Below, one piece after another: positions 34,921-42,400 of a stretch of DNA of 64,000 nucleotides (position 1 is its first letter; every line of letters starts with the position of its first letter). Source of the stretch: an uncultured Clostridia bacterium (lineage in GTDB: Bacteria; Bacillota; Clostridia; Lachnospirales; CAG-274); assembly GCA_944384235.1 (NCBI GenBank), contig CALWSP010000022.1, positions 62,001 through 126,000 of the forward strand, given 5' to 3'. A model generated the notes under the pieces. The model saw nothing but the letters and a program-made list of their open reading frames with translations. It did no database searches and had not been told where the DNA came from. The position numbers and the translations under genes were made by a program.

Positions 34921-35538
34921 TTAAAAGCCATTTTCAATTAAATAATTTAAATCAATATTAACTTTTGGTTTAGTTAAAAATTTTTCTATATATTTTGAAA
35001 TAATATCATTTTCTATATTTATTTTTGCTCCAATTTTTTTGTGAACTAAAGTTGTTATTTGTTGAGTGTGTGGTATTATTGAAACTTTAAACACCTTATC
35101 ATCAACATAAGCCACAGTAAGGCTAACTCCATCTAAAGTTACAGAACCTTTTAAAACAATATATTTTAATATTTCAGGTTTAGTTGATATTGTTAGCCAC
35201 TTTGAATTTCCATCGCTTTTTATATCTTTTAAAGCTCCAACTCCATCAATATGTCCGCTAACAATATGTCCATCAAACCTGCCATTTGCTAGCATTGCTC
35301 TTTCTAAATTTACAGAATCTAAATATTTTAATTCTTTTAAATTTGTTTTACTATATGTTTCATTCATTACATCTAAATATATTGTTTTTTTATCAAATTT
35401 TGTAACTGTTAAACAAACTCCATTTACAGCAACACTATCTCCAACATTTAGGTTATTAATTATTTTTTTTGCTTCAATAATTAATGGCGTAGTAGGGGAT
35501 ATAACTTTTCCTATTTCTTCAATTATTCCAGTAAACAC
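34921..35538 (-). CDS. ribE: Riboflavin synthase alpha subunit
   Basis: Riboflavin synthase dismutates two lumazines to riboflavin. The 205-residue protein shows the duplicated lumazine-binding barrels, with MFTGIIEEIGKV at the start, VAVNGVCLTVT, GHIVSGHIDGVG and the second-repeat SVTLDGVSLTVA. It starts with GTG preceded by GGAAGTGAT, 4 bases after the ribD stop codon. Confidence 0.96.
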   Translation of the reverse strand: MFTGIIEEIGKVISPTTPLIIEAKKIINNLNVGDSVAVNGVCLTVTKFDKKTIYLDVMNETYSKTNLKELKYLDSVNLERAMLANGRFDGHIVSGHIDGVGALKDIKSDGNSKWLTISTKPEILKYIVLKGSVTLDGVSLTVAYVDDKVFKVSIIPHTQQITTLVHKKIGAKINIENDIISKYIEKFLTKPKVNIDLNYLIENGF

Positions 35539-35542
35539 TTTA

Positions 35543-36619
35543 TCACTTCCTTACATCACCATATATTAACAAATCATTTTCTATATTTTTATATTTTAAA
35601 TTTTTTAAAGTTATAGATGTTTGTATGTCTTTAAAACCTATACCTTCAACAGATGTTCTTGCGTTTTGACCTCCTATTATTTTAGGTGCAACAAAAAACA
35701 AGCATTTATCAACTAATTTCTCTTCAAGCATAGAAAAATTTAAGTTTCCACCTCCCTCAAGCAATATACTATCTATGTTTTTCTTTCCAAGTTCAAACAT
35801 AGCTTCATTTAGGTCAACTTTATTATTTTTATTTTTCGTTTTTATTATTTCTACACCGATTTCTTTTAGTTTAGATATTTTTTCTAAATCATCACTTATA
35901 GTTAATATAATTACACTGCTATTTTCAGTGTTTAAAACTTTTGAAGATAATGGTGTTTTTAAATTAGAATCAACAATTATTTTAATTGGGTTTATTCCAT
36001 TTTCAATTCTTGCAGTCAAACTAGGATTATCTAAAAGAACAGTATTTATTCCAACCATAATTGCTTTAAACTGATGTCTTAATTTATGGCTTAACTCTCT
36101 AGATTTCTCGTTAGATATCCATTTTGATTGACCAGTGTAAGTAGCAATTTTTCCATCAAGACTTGTTGCAGATTTTAACATAACATAGGGCATTTTTGTT
36201 TTTATAAACTTAAAAAAAATTGGATTTATATTTTCACATTCTTCTTTTAAAACATTAGTTTCTACATCTATTCCAGCCTTTTTTAAAATTTCAACCCCTT
36301 TACCAGCCACTAAAGGATTAGGATCTAAAGAACCTATGTAAACTTTTTTAATTCCCTTTTTTATAATTTCATAAGCACAAGGAGGAGTTTTGCCAAAGTG
36401 AGCACACGGTTCTAAGGTTACATACATTTCAGCGCCTTTTACATCTTCTTTTGAGCTATTAAAGGCATTAATTTCAGCGTGAACATCTCCATATTTTTTG
36501 TGATAGCCTTCGCCTATAATTTTATTATTTTTAACAATCACTGCTCCAACCATAGGGTTAGGGCTAACAAACCCAGCACCCTTATAAGCAAGCTCAATAG
36601 CTCGTTTCATATAGTCCAT
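35543..36619 (-). CDS. ribD: Bifunctional pyrimidine deaminase / reductase RibD
   Basis: RibD performs the deamination and NADPH reduction steps of riboflavin synthesis. The zinc deaminase domain (about 1-145) has DVHAEINAF and TLEPCAHFGKTPPC; the reductase domain (about 146-358) has KSATSLDGKIAT, SKWISNE and LEGGGNLNFSML. I used ATG 36619, correctly spaced from GGAGG (36628-36632); an ATG at 36634 lies upstream of that site. It is the first gene after the FMN riboswitch. Confidence 0.96.
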   Translation of the reverse strand: MDYMKRAIELAYKGAGFVSPNPMVGAVIVKNNKIIGEGYHKKYGDVHAEINAFNSSKEDVKGAEMYVTLEPCAHFGKTPPCAYEIIKKGIKKVYIGSLDPNPLVAGKGVEILKKAGIDVETNVLKEECENINPIFFKFIKTKMPYVMLKSATSLDGKIATYTGQSKWISNEKSRELSHKLRHQFKAIMVGINTVLLDNPSLTARIENGINPIKIIVDSNLKTPLSSKVLNTENSSVIILTISDDLEKISKLKEIGVEIIKTKNKNNKVDLNEAMFELGKKNIDSILLEGGGNLNFSMLEEKLVDKCLFFVAPKIIGGQNARTSVEGIGFKDIQTSITLKNLKYKNIENDLLIYGDVRK

Positions 36620-36634
36620 AATAAAAACCTCCAT

Positions 36635-36663
36635 AAAAAAATCCCTGTTAAATAAACAGGGAT
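36635..36663 (-). terminator. Second hairpin terminator in the rib leader
   Basis: On the minus strand an ATCCCTGTTTA/TAAACAGGGAT-type stem is followed by a T-run and then immediately by the GGAGG of ribD. It could act as a second terminator or hide the ribosome site. Confidence 0.7.
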
Positions 36664-36704
36664 AGGTGTGTTAATAAAATATATTACAACTAAATTTTAA
36701 CATT

Positions 36705-36730
36705 AAAAAACCTGAGCATAAAAACTCAGG
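36705..36730 (-). terminator. First hairpin terminator of the FMN riboswitch expression platform
   Basis: On the minus strand CCTGAG, an 8-base loop and CTCAGG are followed by six T residues, about 35 bases after the aptamer. Confidence 0.75.
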
Positions 36731-36764
36731 GTATGTTAAAAATAATATATAAAAATATTATAAA

Positions 36765-36871
36765 AATCTTCTCACATCCAGACTTTACTGTCGGCTTCGG
36801 AGTTTAACCGAATCTGCCAAAAGGCTCGCGGGCTTTACCGCCGGTATTGAATTTCACAAATCCCTGAAGAA
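36765..36871 (-). promoter_or_regulatory. FMN riboswitch (RFN element)
   Basis: Read on the minus strand, the segment contains the conserved RFN blocks: TCTTCAGGG at the 5' side, ACCGGCGGTAAAGCCCGCGAG, a central variable stem, CCGACAGTAAAGTCTGGATG and the closing GAGAAGA. FMN binding is known to switch such leaders to terminate. It lies upstream of ribD-ribE-ribBA-ribH, and two terminator-like hairpins lie between it and ribD. Confidence 0.97.
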
Positions 36872-36907
36872 AAAATATTTAATTTAACTAAATTATATCA
36901 CTAAAAT

Positions 36908-37570
36908 TTAATTTGTCAAGACTATTTTTTTAACCATATCAAAACTTTTTAATCTAACATCTAAATTATTGTTAATTAAAACAGTTAAAAACTCCTCTAT
37001 ATTTTGAAATAAATTTTGTTTAACATTAATTTTAAAAACATTTTTAATATCAGTGTTGAATATAAATTCTAATGTATATAAAGATTCTGATTTTAAATTG
37101 CTGTTAAGATAAATTTCTTCATTTGGTTTATAGCCTTGTAATTGAATAAATTTTGCTTGAAAAATTATAAGAATTTCTCTATATCTTGCTGGAGATATAG
37201 AAAGATTTTTTAAACCTTTTAAAACTAAATATAAGGAATCATCGTCAGATAAATTTTCTACAAAAAGCTTATCAATAAACTCTACAAAATACATTGAAAC
37301 AATAGATGCTTCCATAGATGTTCTTAAATTATAAAAATTTTCTATTATATCAACAGAAACTAACTTGTTTGTTTTTGGTGTGCTTGTTATAACAAAGTCA
37401 CCATATGTAAAAAGGGCAGAAGAGGAAAAGGGTTTACATTTCCTATTTCTAGCTCCTTTAACAAAAACAGAAATTTTTCCAACATTTTTTGCAAAAAGAA
37501 CAATGTATTTGTCTAAATCTCCTGCAATATTTTCTCTAATAACTATCCCTCGTATCCTCTTTGTTTCCAT
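36908..37570 (-). CDS. recO: DNA repair protein RecO
   Basis: RecO loads RecA onto SSB-coated DNA together with RecR. The 220-residue protein has the N-terminal OB-fold start (RIRGIVIRENIAGDLDKYIVLF, then GKISVFVKGARNRKCKP) and a helical C-terminal domain. Most homologues are somewhat longer and carry a four-Cys zinc site near residue 150-180; this one has a single Cys in total and lacks that site. Its start overlaps yqzL by 35 bases, and GGAGAGGG precedes the ATG. Confidence 0.88.
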   Translation of the reverse strand: METKRIRGIVIRENIAGDLDKYIVLFAKNVGKISVFVKGARNRKCKPFSSSALFTYGDFVITSTPKTNKLVSVDIIENFYNLRTSMEASIVSMYFVEFIDKLFVENLSDDDSLYLVLKGLKNLSISPARYREILIIFQAKFIQLQGYKPNEEIYLNSNLKSESLYTLEFIFNTDIKNVFKINVKQNLFQNIEEFLTVLINNNLDVRLKSFDMVKKIVLTN

Positions 37571-37664
37571 CTAAACCCTCTCCTAAGCCATCAAACTGCT
37601 TATATGCTAAATAATAATCTATATTGCCACTTTTTTGGAATAATGACCATAAGAACTCATTCAT
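37536..37664 (-). CDS. yqzL: YqzL family small protein
   Basis: This 42-residue protein (MNEFLWSLFQKSGNIDYYLA, then YKQFDGLGEG) matches the YqzL family, whose Bacillus member is about 47 residues and also lies between era and recO. AAGGAGG sits just before the ATG at 37664. Its last 12 codons overlap the first 35 bases of recO in another frame, so recO translation is probably coupled to it. Its function is unknown. Confidence 0.85.
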   Translation of the reverse strand: MNEFLWSLFQKSGNIDYYLAYKQFDGLGEGLDGNKEDTRDSY

Positions 37665-37734
37665 AAGAACGCCTCCTTCGGTATTATTTTTTGCGTATAT
37701 TTAAATTATATTCTTATAAAAAAATGGCATTTAA

Positions 37735-38640
37735 TTATATGTTTCTTGAATCATAGCCAAAGTTTTTAAGCAAAAAGTCGCTATCTCTCCAGTCTTTTTT
37801 AACTTTAATCCAAATTTGTAAATTAATTTGGTTGCCAAGAAACCTTTGTATATCTCTGCGAGAATTTGAGCCAATTTTCTTTAGCATAGAGCCTTGTTTT
37901 CCTATAATAATTCCTTTATGGCTATCTCTTTCGCAGTATATTGTGGCGTCAATGTCCATAATATCTTTATCTTTTCTCATTTTCATTGATGTTATTTCAA
38001 CAGCAATTCCGTGTGGTATTTCATCTTGAAGTAAATACAACGCTTTTTCTCTTATAATTTCAGACACAATTTGCTTTTCTGGCTGGTCTGTAATCATATC
38101 TTCTGGGAAATATTTAGGCCCTTCTGGAAGATATTTTTCAATATTTTCTAAAAGTGTTTCTTGATTTTTTCCTTTTAAAGCAGAAAGGGGTATAATTTCA
38201 GCAAAATTATATTCTTTACTATAATTTTCAATAACCTTTAATATCTCTGTTTTATCTATTGTGTCTATTTTGTTAATAACTAAAAAAACAGGTGTTTTAA
38301 CTTTTTTAAGTCTTTCTAAAATAGCTTTATCACTATCTTTAATTTTTTCATATGGCTCAATTAAATATAGAACTATGTCTACATCATTTAAAGATGTTTC
38401 AGCACTTTTAACCATATAATCTCCTAGTTTTGATTTAGATTTATGTATACCAGGAGTGTCAACAAATATAACCTGCATATTATCTGTTGTTAAAATTGTT
38501 TGAATTTTATTTCTAGTAGTTTGTGGTTTACTTGAAATAATTGAAATTTTTTCTCCAATTAGCAAATTCATAAGGGTAGATTTACCTACATTTGGCCTAC
38601 CAATTAAAGAAACAAAACCTGAATGAAACTTTTTATTCAT
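37735..38640 (-). CDS. era: GTPase Era
   Basis: Era is an essential GTPase that binds the 3' end of 16S rRNA during 30S assembly. The 301-residue protein has G1 GRPNVGKST, the switch region SSKPQTTRNKI, G3 DTPGIHKSK and G4 NKID, then a KH domain with IGKQGSMLKKIGSNSRRDIQ (about 245-265). It lies between cdd and yqzL-recO as in many Firmicutes; GAGGAT precedes the ATG. Confidence 0.97.
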   Translation of the reverse strand: MNKKFHSGFVSLIGRPNVGKSTLMNLLIGEKISIISSKPQTTRNKIQTILTTDNMQVIFVDTPGIHKSKSKLGDYMVKSAETSLNDVDIVLYLIEPYEKIKDSDKAILERLKKVKTPVFLVINKIDTIDKTEILKVIENYSKEYNFAEIIPLSALKGKNQETLLENIEKYLPEGPKYFPEDMITDQPEKQIVSEIIREKALYLLQDEIPHGIAVEITSMKMRKDKDIMDIDATIYCERDSHKGIIIGKQGSMLKKIGSNSRRDIQRFLGNQINLQIWIKVKKDWRDSDFLLKNFGYDSRNI

Positions 38641-38654
38641 ATAATATCCTCGCT

Positions 38655-39038
38655 TTATCTTAAAGTAAATTTGTTTGGCATAAGGTCTGAAACCTTATAT
38701 ACTTTTATTTCATTTGAGTTTCCTAAAATAACTTCTCCATTTGGCATAAATTCAAGCATAACTTGTATACATATTCCACAAGGGAATGTAAAGTCTTCGC
38801 TATCTGAAGCTATGGCTATTTTTTTTAAATTACATTTCCCCTCTGAAACAGCCTTAAAAATTGCAACTCTTTCAGCACATACAGTTGCCCCATATGACGA
38901 ATTTTCAATGTTATTTCCTAAAAAAACCATTCCATCTTCTGTAAGTAGGGCAGCTCCAACTTTAAAGTTAGAATATGGTGCATAGGCATATTCTTTGGCT
39001 TTTGTAGCCAATTCAAATAACTGTTTGTTTTCCTCCAT
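38655..39038 (-). CDS. cdd: Cytidine deaminase
   Basis: This pyrimidine-salvage enzyme deaminates cytidine and deoxycytidine. The 127-residue homotetrameric type shows APYSNFKVGAAL, the zinc/catalytic CAERVAIFKA and PCGICIQVM. It lies between ybeY and era, with AAGGAG before the ATG; dgkA, which often lies here, is missing. Confidence 0.96.
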   Translation of the reverse strand: MEENKQLFELATKAKEYAYAPYSNFKVGAALLTEDGMVFLGNNIENSSYGATVCAERVAIFKAVSEGKCNLKKIAIASDSEDFTFPCGICIQVMLEFMPNGEVILGNSNEIKVYKVSDLMPNKFTLR

Positions 39039-39040
39039 TT

Positions 39041-39493
39041 TTATCTCCTTAAATTTAAATTTTCTAAAATTTCTTCCTGCTTTTTAAACATAATTTCTTC
39101 TTCATCTTTTTCTATATGGTCATATCCTAGAAGATGTAGCATACTATGAGCAGTTAAAAAACCAATCTCTCTATCCAAACTATGCCCATATTCATTAGCC
39201 TGTTCAATAGCTTTTTCAATGCTAATTATTATATCACCTAAGTAAACAACTTGGCTATTGTTTGGAATACTTTCTTTGTTAAAATCAATTAAAGGGAAAG
39301 AAAGCACATCAGTTGGTCTATCAATGTTTCTATGTTTCTTGTTTATTTGGTGTATTGTTTTGTTGTCAACAATTGTAACACTTATTTCGCAGTTATTAGA
39401 AATTTTTTCATAACTTAAACTTTCTTTAATAACATCTTCAATTAATTTTGAATTTACATCTATATTAGTTTCGTTTTCAAATAGTACATTCAT
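39041..39493 (-). CDS. ybeY: Endoribonuclease YbeY
   Basis: YbeY is a zinc-dependent RNase for 16S rRNA maturation and quality control. The 150-residue protein contains RNIDRPTDVLSFPL, LGDIIIS and the zinc motif HSMLHLLGYDH (three His). The ATG at 39493 follows AAAGGG and overlaps the end of phoH by a few bases; a longer frame from 39538 would extend further into phoH. Confidence 0.95.
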   Translation of the reverse strand: MNVLFENETNIDVNSKLIEDVIKESLSYEKISNNCEISVTIVDNKTIHQINKKHRNIDRPTDVLSFPLIDFNKESIPNNSQVVYLGDIIISIEKAIEQANEYGHSLDREIGFLTAHSMLHLLGYDHIEKDEEEIMFKKQEEILENLNLRR

Positions 39494-39494
39494 A

Positions 39495-40457
39495 TTATCT
39501 TTTATCCCTTTTATTTTCCAATTTTTCGTATGCAGCAATTATTTTTTGCACAAGAGGGTGTCTTACAACATCTTTATTTGTTAAATTACAAATTTTAATT
39601 CCGTCAATATTTTTTAAAATTTTTGTTGCTTCATTTAAACCAGATTTCTTTCCTTTTGGAAGGTCAATTTGAGTTATATCGCCAGTTATAACCGCCTTTG
39701 AACCATAACCTAGTCTAGTTAAAAACATTTTCATTTGCTCAGGCGTTGTGTTTTGTGCCTCATCTAAAACAATAAAGGAGTTGTCTAAAGTTCTACCACG
39801 CATATATGCTAAAGGAGCAACTTCAATAGCACCTTTTTCTTTATTTTTTAGAAAACTTTCAGCACCCATAATTTCATATAAGGCATCATATAGCGGTCTA
39901 AGGTAAGGGTCAACTTTATCTTGTAAATCACCTGGTAAAAAACCTAAGTTTTCTCCAGCTTCTATTGCTGGCCTTGTTAATATAATTCTATTTACTTCCT
40001 CGTTTTTAAAAGCTTTAATTGCCATTGCCATAGCTAAATATGTCTTACCTGTGCCAGCAGGACCAACACCAAAAACAACTGTGTTTTTTCTTATTGCATC
40101 AATGTAATTTTTCTGGCCAATGGTTTTAGGTTTTAAAGCTCTGCCATTTACTGTCATACAAATTACATCATCTTTTAACTTATCTACATCACTAATTGCA
40201 TTTTCATTAAGTTCTGTAATCATATAATTAATTGTTTGTTCGTCAATTGTTTCGCCAGCCTCTAAATGTCTAACAAGGGCTTTAATTAAATTTGCAACTT
40301 TAACAATAGAGTTTTCATCGCCAACAATTTCTATGTCATCACCACGATTAATTATTGTAGAATTAAACTCTTTTTCTATTTTTTTTATATTTGAATCAAA
40401 ACTTCCAAAAAGACCTGCCATTAAATTAGCTGGAACTTGAATTTGTATTTTCTCCAT
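39495..40457 (-). CDS. PhoH family ATPase
   Basis: This 320-residue protein belongs to the PhoH family of putative RNA helicase-like ATPases. A KH-like N-terminal region precedes Walker A (FGVGPAGTGKTYLAMA, about 133-148), a central LTRPAIEAGENLGFLPGD block and Walker B FIVLDEAQNTTPEQMK. It starts within the 3' end of yqfD (32-base overlap), and ybeY overlaps its own end, the standard yqfD-phoH-ybeY order. Confidence 0.95.
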   Translation of the reverse strand: MEKIQIQVPANLMAGLFGSFDSNIKKIEKEFNSTIINRGDDIEIVGDENSIVKVANLIKALVRHLEAGETIDEQTINYMITELNENAISDVDKLKDDVICMTVNGRALKPKTIGQKNYIDAIRKNTVVFGVGPAGTGKTYLAMAMAIKAFKNEEVNRIILTRPAIEAGENLGFLPGDLQDKVDPYLRPLYDALYEIMGAESFLKNKEKGAIEVAPLAYMRGRTLDNSFIVLDEAQNTTPEQMKMFLTRLGYGSKAVITGDITQIDLPKGKKSGLNEATKILKNIDGIKICNLTNKDVVRHPLVQKIIAAYEKLENKRDKR

Positions 40458-41658
40458 TTATATTATATCCTCCTGTGTTTTCCACAACTTTTTCTATACC
40501 AACATTTTCTTCAGAAATTATTTCTGTGCTAACTTCTAAAGATATGTCCGTTTTATTGTATTTTTTATTAACAGATATTATATCAGTTTTTGTGTCGTAA
40601 TTTAATATTATATAATCTAAAATTTGTTTTTCAGCTTTTTTCTTTGCTGTTTCAACATCAATTTTTTTGTTTTCAAGAATATATTCTCTATAAATTTGAG
40701 TTTTAATAAAAAACGGTAGGGGACAACTTTCTCCTAATTTTAATTGTACAATATTTTCGTTTTTGTCAAACTTATCATATAGTTTAATTTTATTAAGTTG
40801 AAATTCCTTACTAAAAATTTTAATAGAATATTCTTTTTTTATATTATTAGTATATGCTTTTTCACTAATATTAAAAGGTATTGTAAAACTATAATTCCTT
40901 TGGACAAGTCCTTTAATATCACCTTTTGCACTTACAAAATCATTTACAGGGTTTTCTTCTTGGCCACTTGGCACAAGCATAGAAGATATTAAAACATCAC
41001 CTGCTAAAACAGTATCACCTTTTTTTACCATTGGAGTGCCTTTGTTAGTCACTATTGACAGAATTTTACAATTTGACGAAGCAACAACATCGCAAGGCTT
41101 ATCCATTTTTTCTATTTTATTTATTGGCTTATCTTCTGATAGTTTTATAATAGCTGTGCTACCTTTTACACTAATATTTATCCAAGATATAGTGTTATAC
41201 TTTATTTTTAAGTTTTCGGACAACTTTTTTCCATCTATTTTATTTTTATTGCAACCTAAATAAAGACCGTTTTCGCTACAAAATTTTAAAATATTTTTAT
41301 TGCTTATGTTACTATTTCCAGATATATCTATTATCCAAATTCTTTGTGACATAAAAAATATAAATAATAGGGCAATAAAAATTCCAACAATATAAAAAAT
41401 GTTGTTTCTAAAAAAAAGTAAAACTCTAAAAAAACCGTTTTTATTAATAATTTTAATTTTACATTTATATTTTCTTGATAGTTTTTTAAAACCTTTAAAA
41501 TCTTTGGGACTAATTGTTAGAGTAGCTAAGTTTTTATCTTTTTTTACACTATATATTTTTAAATTATTTTGATTAGCTTTATTAATTAATTTCTCTATAT
41601 TATATCCCTTAATTGAAATTATAACATATCCATTTAAAAATTTCCATAGTTTGCTTAT
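40426..41658 (-). CDS. yqfD: Sporulation protein YqfD
   Basis: YqfD is a mother-cell sporulation membrane protein needed at a late stage in Bacillus. It has the LWKFLNGYVIISIKGYNIEKL opening, one membrane helix (about residues 75-98) and an outside domain (GLYLGCNKNKIDG, AIIKLSEDKP). No ATG lies near the expected N-terminus. GGAG (41667-41670) is 8 bases from an ATA at 41658, used here; the alternative is a GTG at 41667 that lacks a ribosome site. The end overlaps phoH. Confidence 0.82.
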   Translation of the reverse strand: MSKLWKFLNGYVIISIKGYNIEKLINKANQNNLKIYSVKKDKNLATLTISPKDFKGFKKLSRKYKCKIKIINKNGFFRVLLFFRNNIFYIVGIFIALLFIFFMSQRIWIIDISGNSNISNKNILKFCSENGLYLGCNKNKIDGKKLSENLKIKYNTISWINISVKGSTAIIKLSEDKPINKIEKMDKPCDVVASSNCKILSIVTNKGTPMVKKGDTVLAGDVLISSMLVPSGQEENPVNDFVSAKGDIKGLVQRNYSFTIPFNISEKAYTNNIKKEYSIKIFSKEFQLNKIKLYDKFDKNENIVQLKLGESCPLPFFIKTQIYREYILENKKIDVETAKKKAEKQILDYIILNYDTKTDIISVNKKYNKTDISLEVSTEIISEENVGIEKVVENTGGYNINGENTNSSSS

Positions 41659-41674
41659 ATAAATCACTCCAAAT

Positions 41675-41938
41675 TTATTCAAATTTAAAAAAACTAAAAT
41701 TACCACTAATTAAAATATGGTCTTTATTTATTTCGTTTATTAAAATACTTTCGCCCTCAACAACAAATATTCCTATACTTAATTTAATTTCTATCATCTC
41801 ATTTGATAAAGATTTAATTCCTTTATGGTTTTCTATTAGTATTTTATTTCTTCCTGTTATTTCAAATTTAGGTGTATTTGATATAACTTCTAAAGGAAAT
41901 TGAGAGTATTCAGATATTTTGTTTTCAATTTTTCCCAT
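41675..41938 (-). CDS. yqfC: Sporulation protein YqfC (YabP family)
   Basis: This 87-residue protein has the YabP/YqfC pattern (SQFPLEVISNTPKFEITG, NHKGI, the terminal HILISGNFS strand). YqfC is expressed in the mother cell under sigma E in Bacillus. AGAGGT precedes the ATG. It is the first gene of the yqfC-to-recO series, and its stop codon is about 16 bases from the presumed yqfD start. Confidence 0.9.
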   Translation of the reverse strand: MGKIENKISEYSQFPLEVISNTPKFEITGRNKILIENHKGIKSLSNEMIEIKLSIGIFVVEGESILINEINKDHILISGNFSFFKFE

Positions 41939-41968
41939 ATATTTTACCTCTTACACCATTTAATTAAA

Positions 41969-41996
41969 TTTATATGTATTAAATTAACAATTATGT
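41969..41996 (-). promoter_or_regulatory. Weak candidate sigma-E promoter for yqfC
   Basis: On the minus strand ACATAAT (41990-41996), 13 bases and CATATAAA (41969-41976) partly match the mother-cell sigma-E pattern. There are several mismatches, so this rests mainly on the known regulation of yqfC. Confidence 0.25.
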
Positions 41997-42004
41997 TTAA
42001 TCTA

Positions 42005-42033
42005 TTGTATTTTTTTTATATTTGTTTTATAAT
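42005..42033 (+). promoter_or_regulatory. Sigma-A type promoter for the cupin-kinase pair
   Basis: TTGTAT (42005-42010), a 17-base spacer and a consensus TATAAT (42028-42033) lie about 20 bases before the GGAGG of the cupin gene. Confidence 0.65.
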
Positions 42034-42064
42034 ATGTTTATATTTATTTTTTTGGAGGTTTATT

Positions 42065-42400
42065 ATGTCAAATTTTTATTATAATAATGATGCAGAATTA
42101 GAAGTTATTGTAGAAGGTAAAAATTATAGAAAAATTTTAGCACACGATGGCTCTATTATGATGGTTGAAGTTTATTTTGAAGATTACTTTGAAGCAGATT
42201 TACACAGCCATATTCACGAACAATCAACATATTGTGTTGAAGGTGAATTTGAGTTTACAGTAGGTGATGAAACAAAGGTAATAAAGGCTGGCGACACTAT
42301 TTATATGCCATCAAACGTTTTACATTGCTGTAAATTAATTACTAAAAAAGGTAAACTAGTTGACATATTCACACCACAAAGAGAGGATTTTCTTAAATAA
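42065..42400 (+). CDS. Cupin domain protein
   Basis: This small 111-residue single-cupin protein shows the metal motif DLHSHIHEQSTYCVEGEFEF (His, His, Glu) and the second motif GDTIYMPSNVLHCCK (His). The substrate is unknown. GGAGG lies just before ATG 42065; a longer open frame upstream crosses the promoter and is not coding. Its stop overlaps the start of the following histidine kinase by one base, so translation is coupled and a shared function is likely. Confidence 0.85.
   Translation: MSNFYYNNDAELEVIVEGKNYRKILAHDGSIMMVEVYFEDYFEADLHSHIHEQSTYCVEGEFEFTVGDETKVIKAGDTIYMPSNVLHCCKLITKKGKLVDIFTPQREDFLK

Noticed and set aside
41900..42064. Hydrophobic N-terminal extension of the cupin gene
   Set aside because: It contains the cupin promoter and overlaps the divergent yqfC start. 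The GGAGG before 42065 sets the true start.
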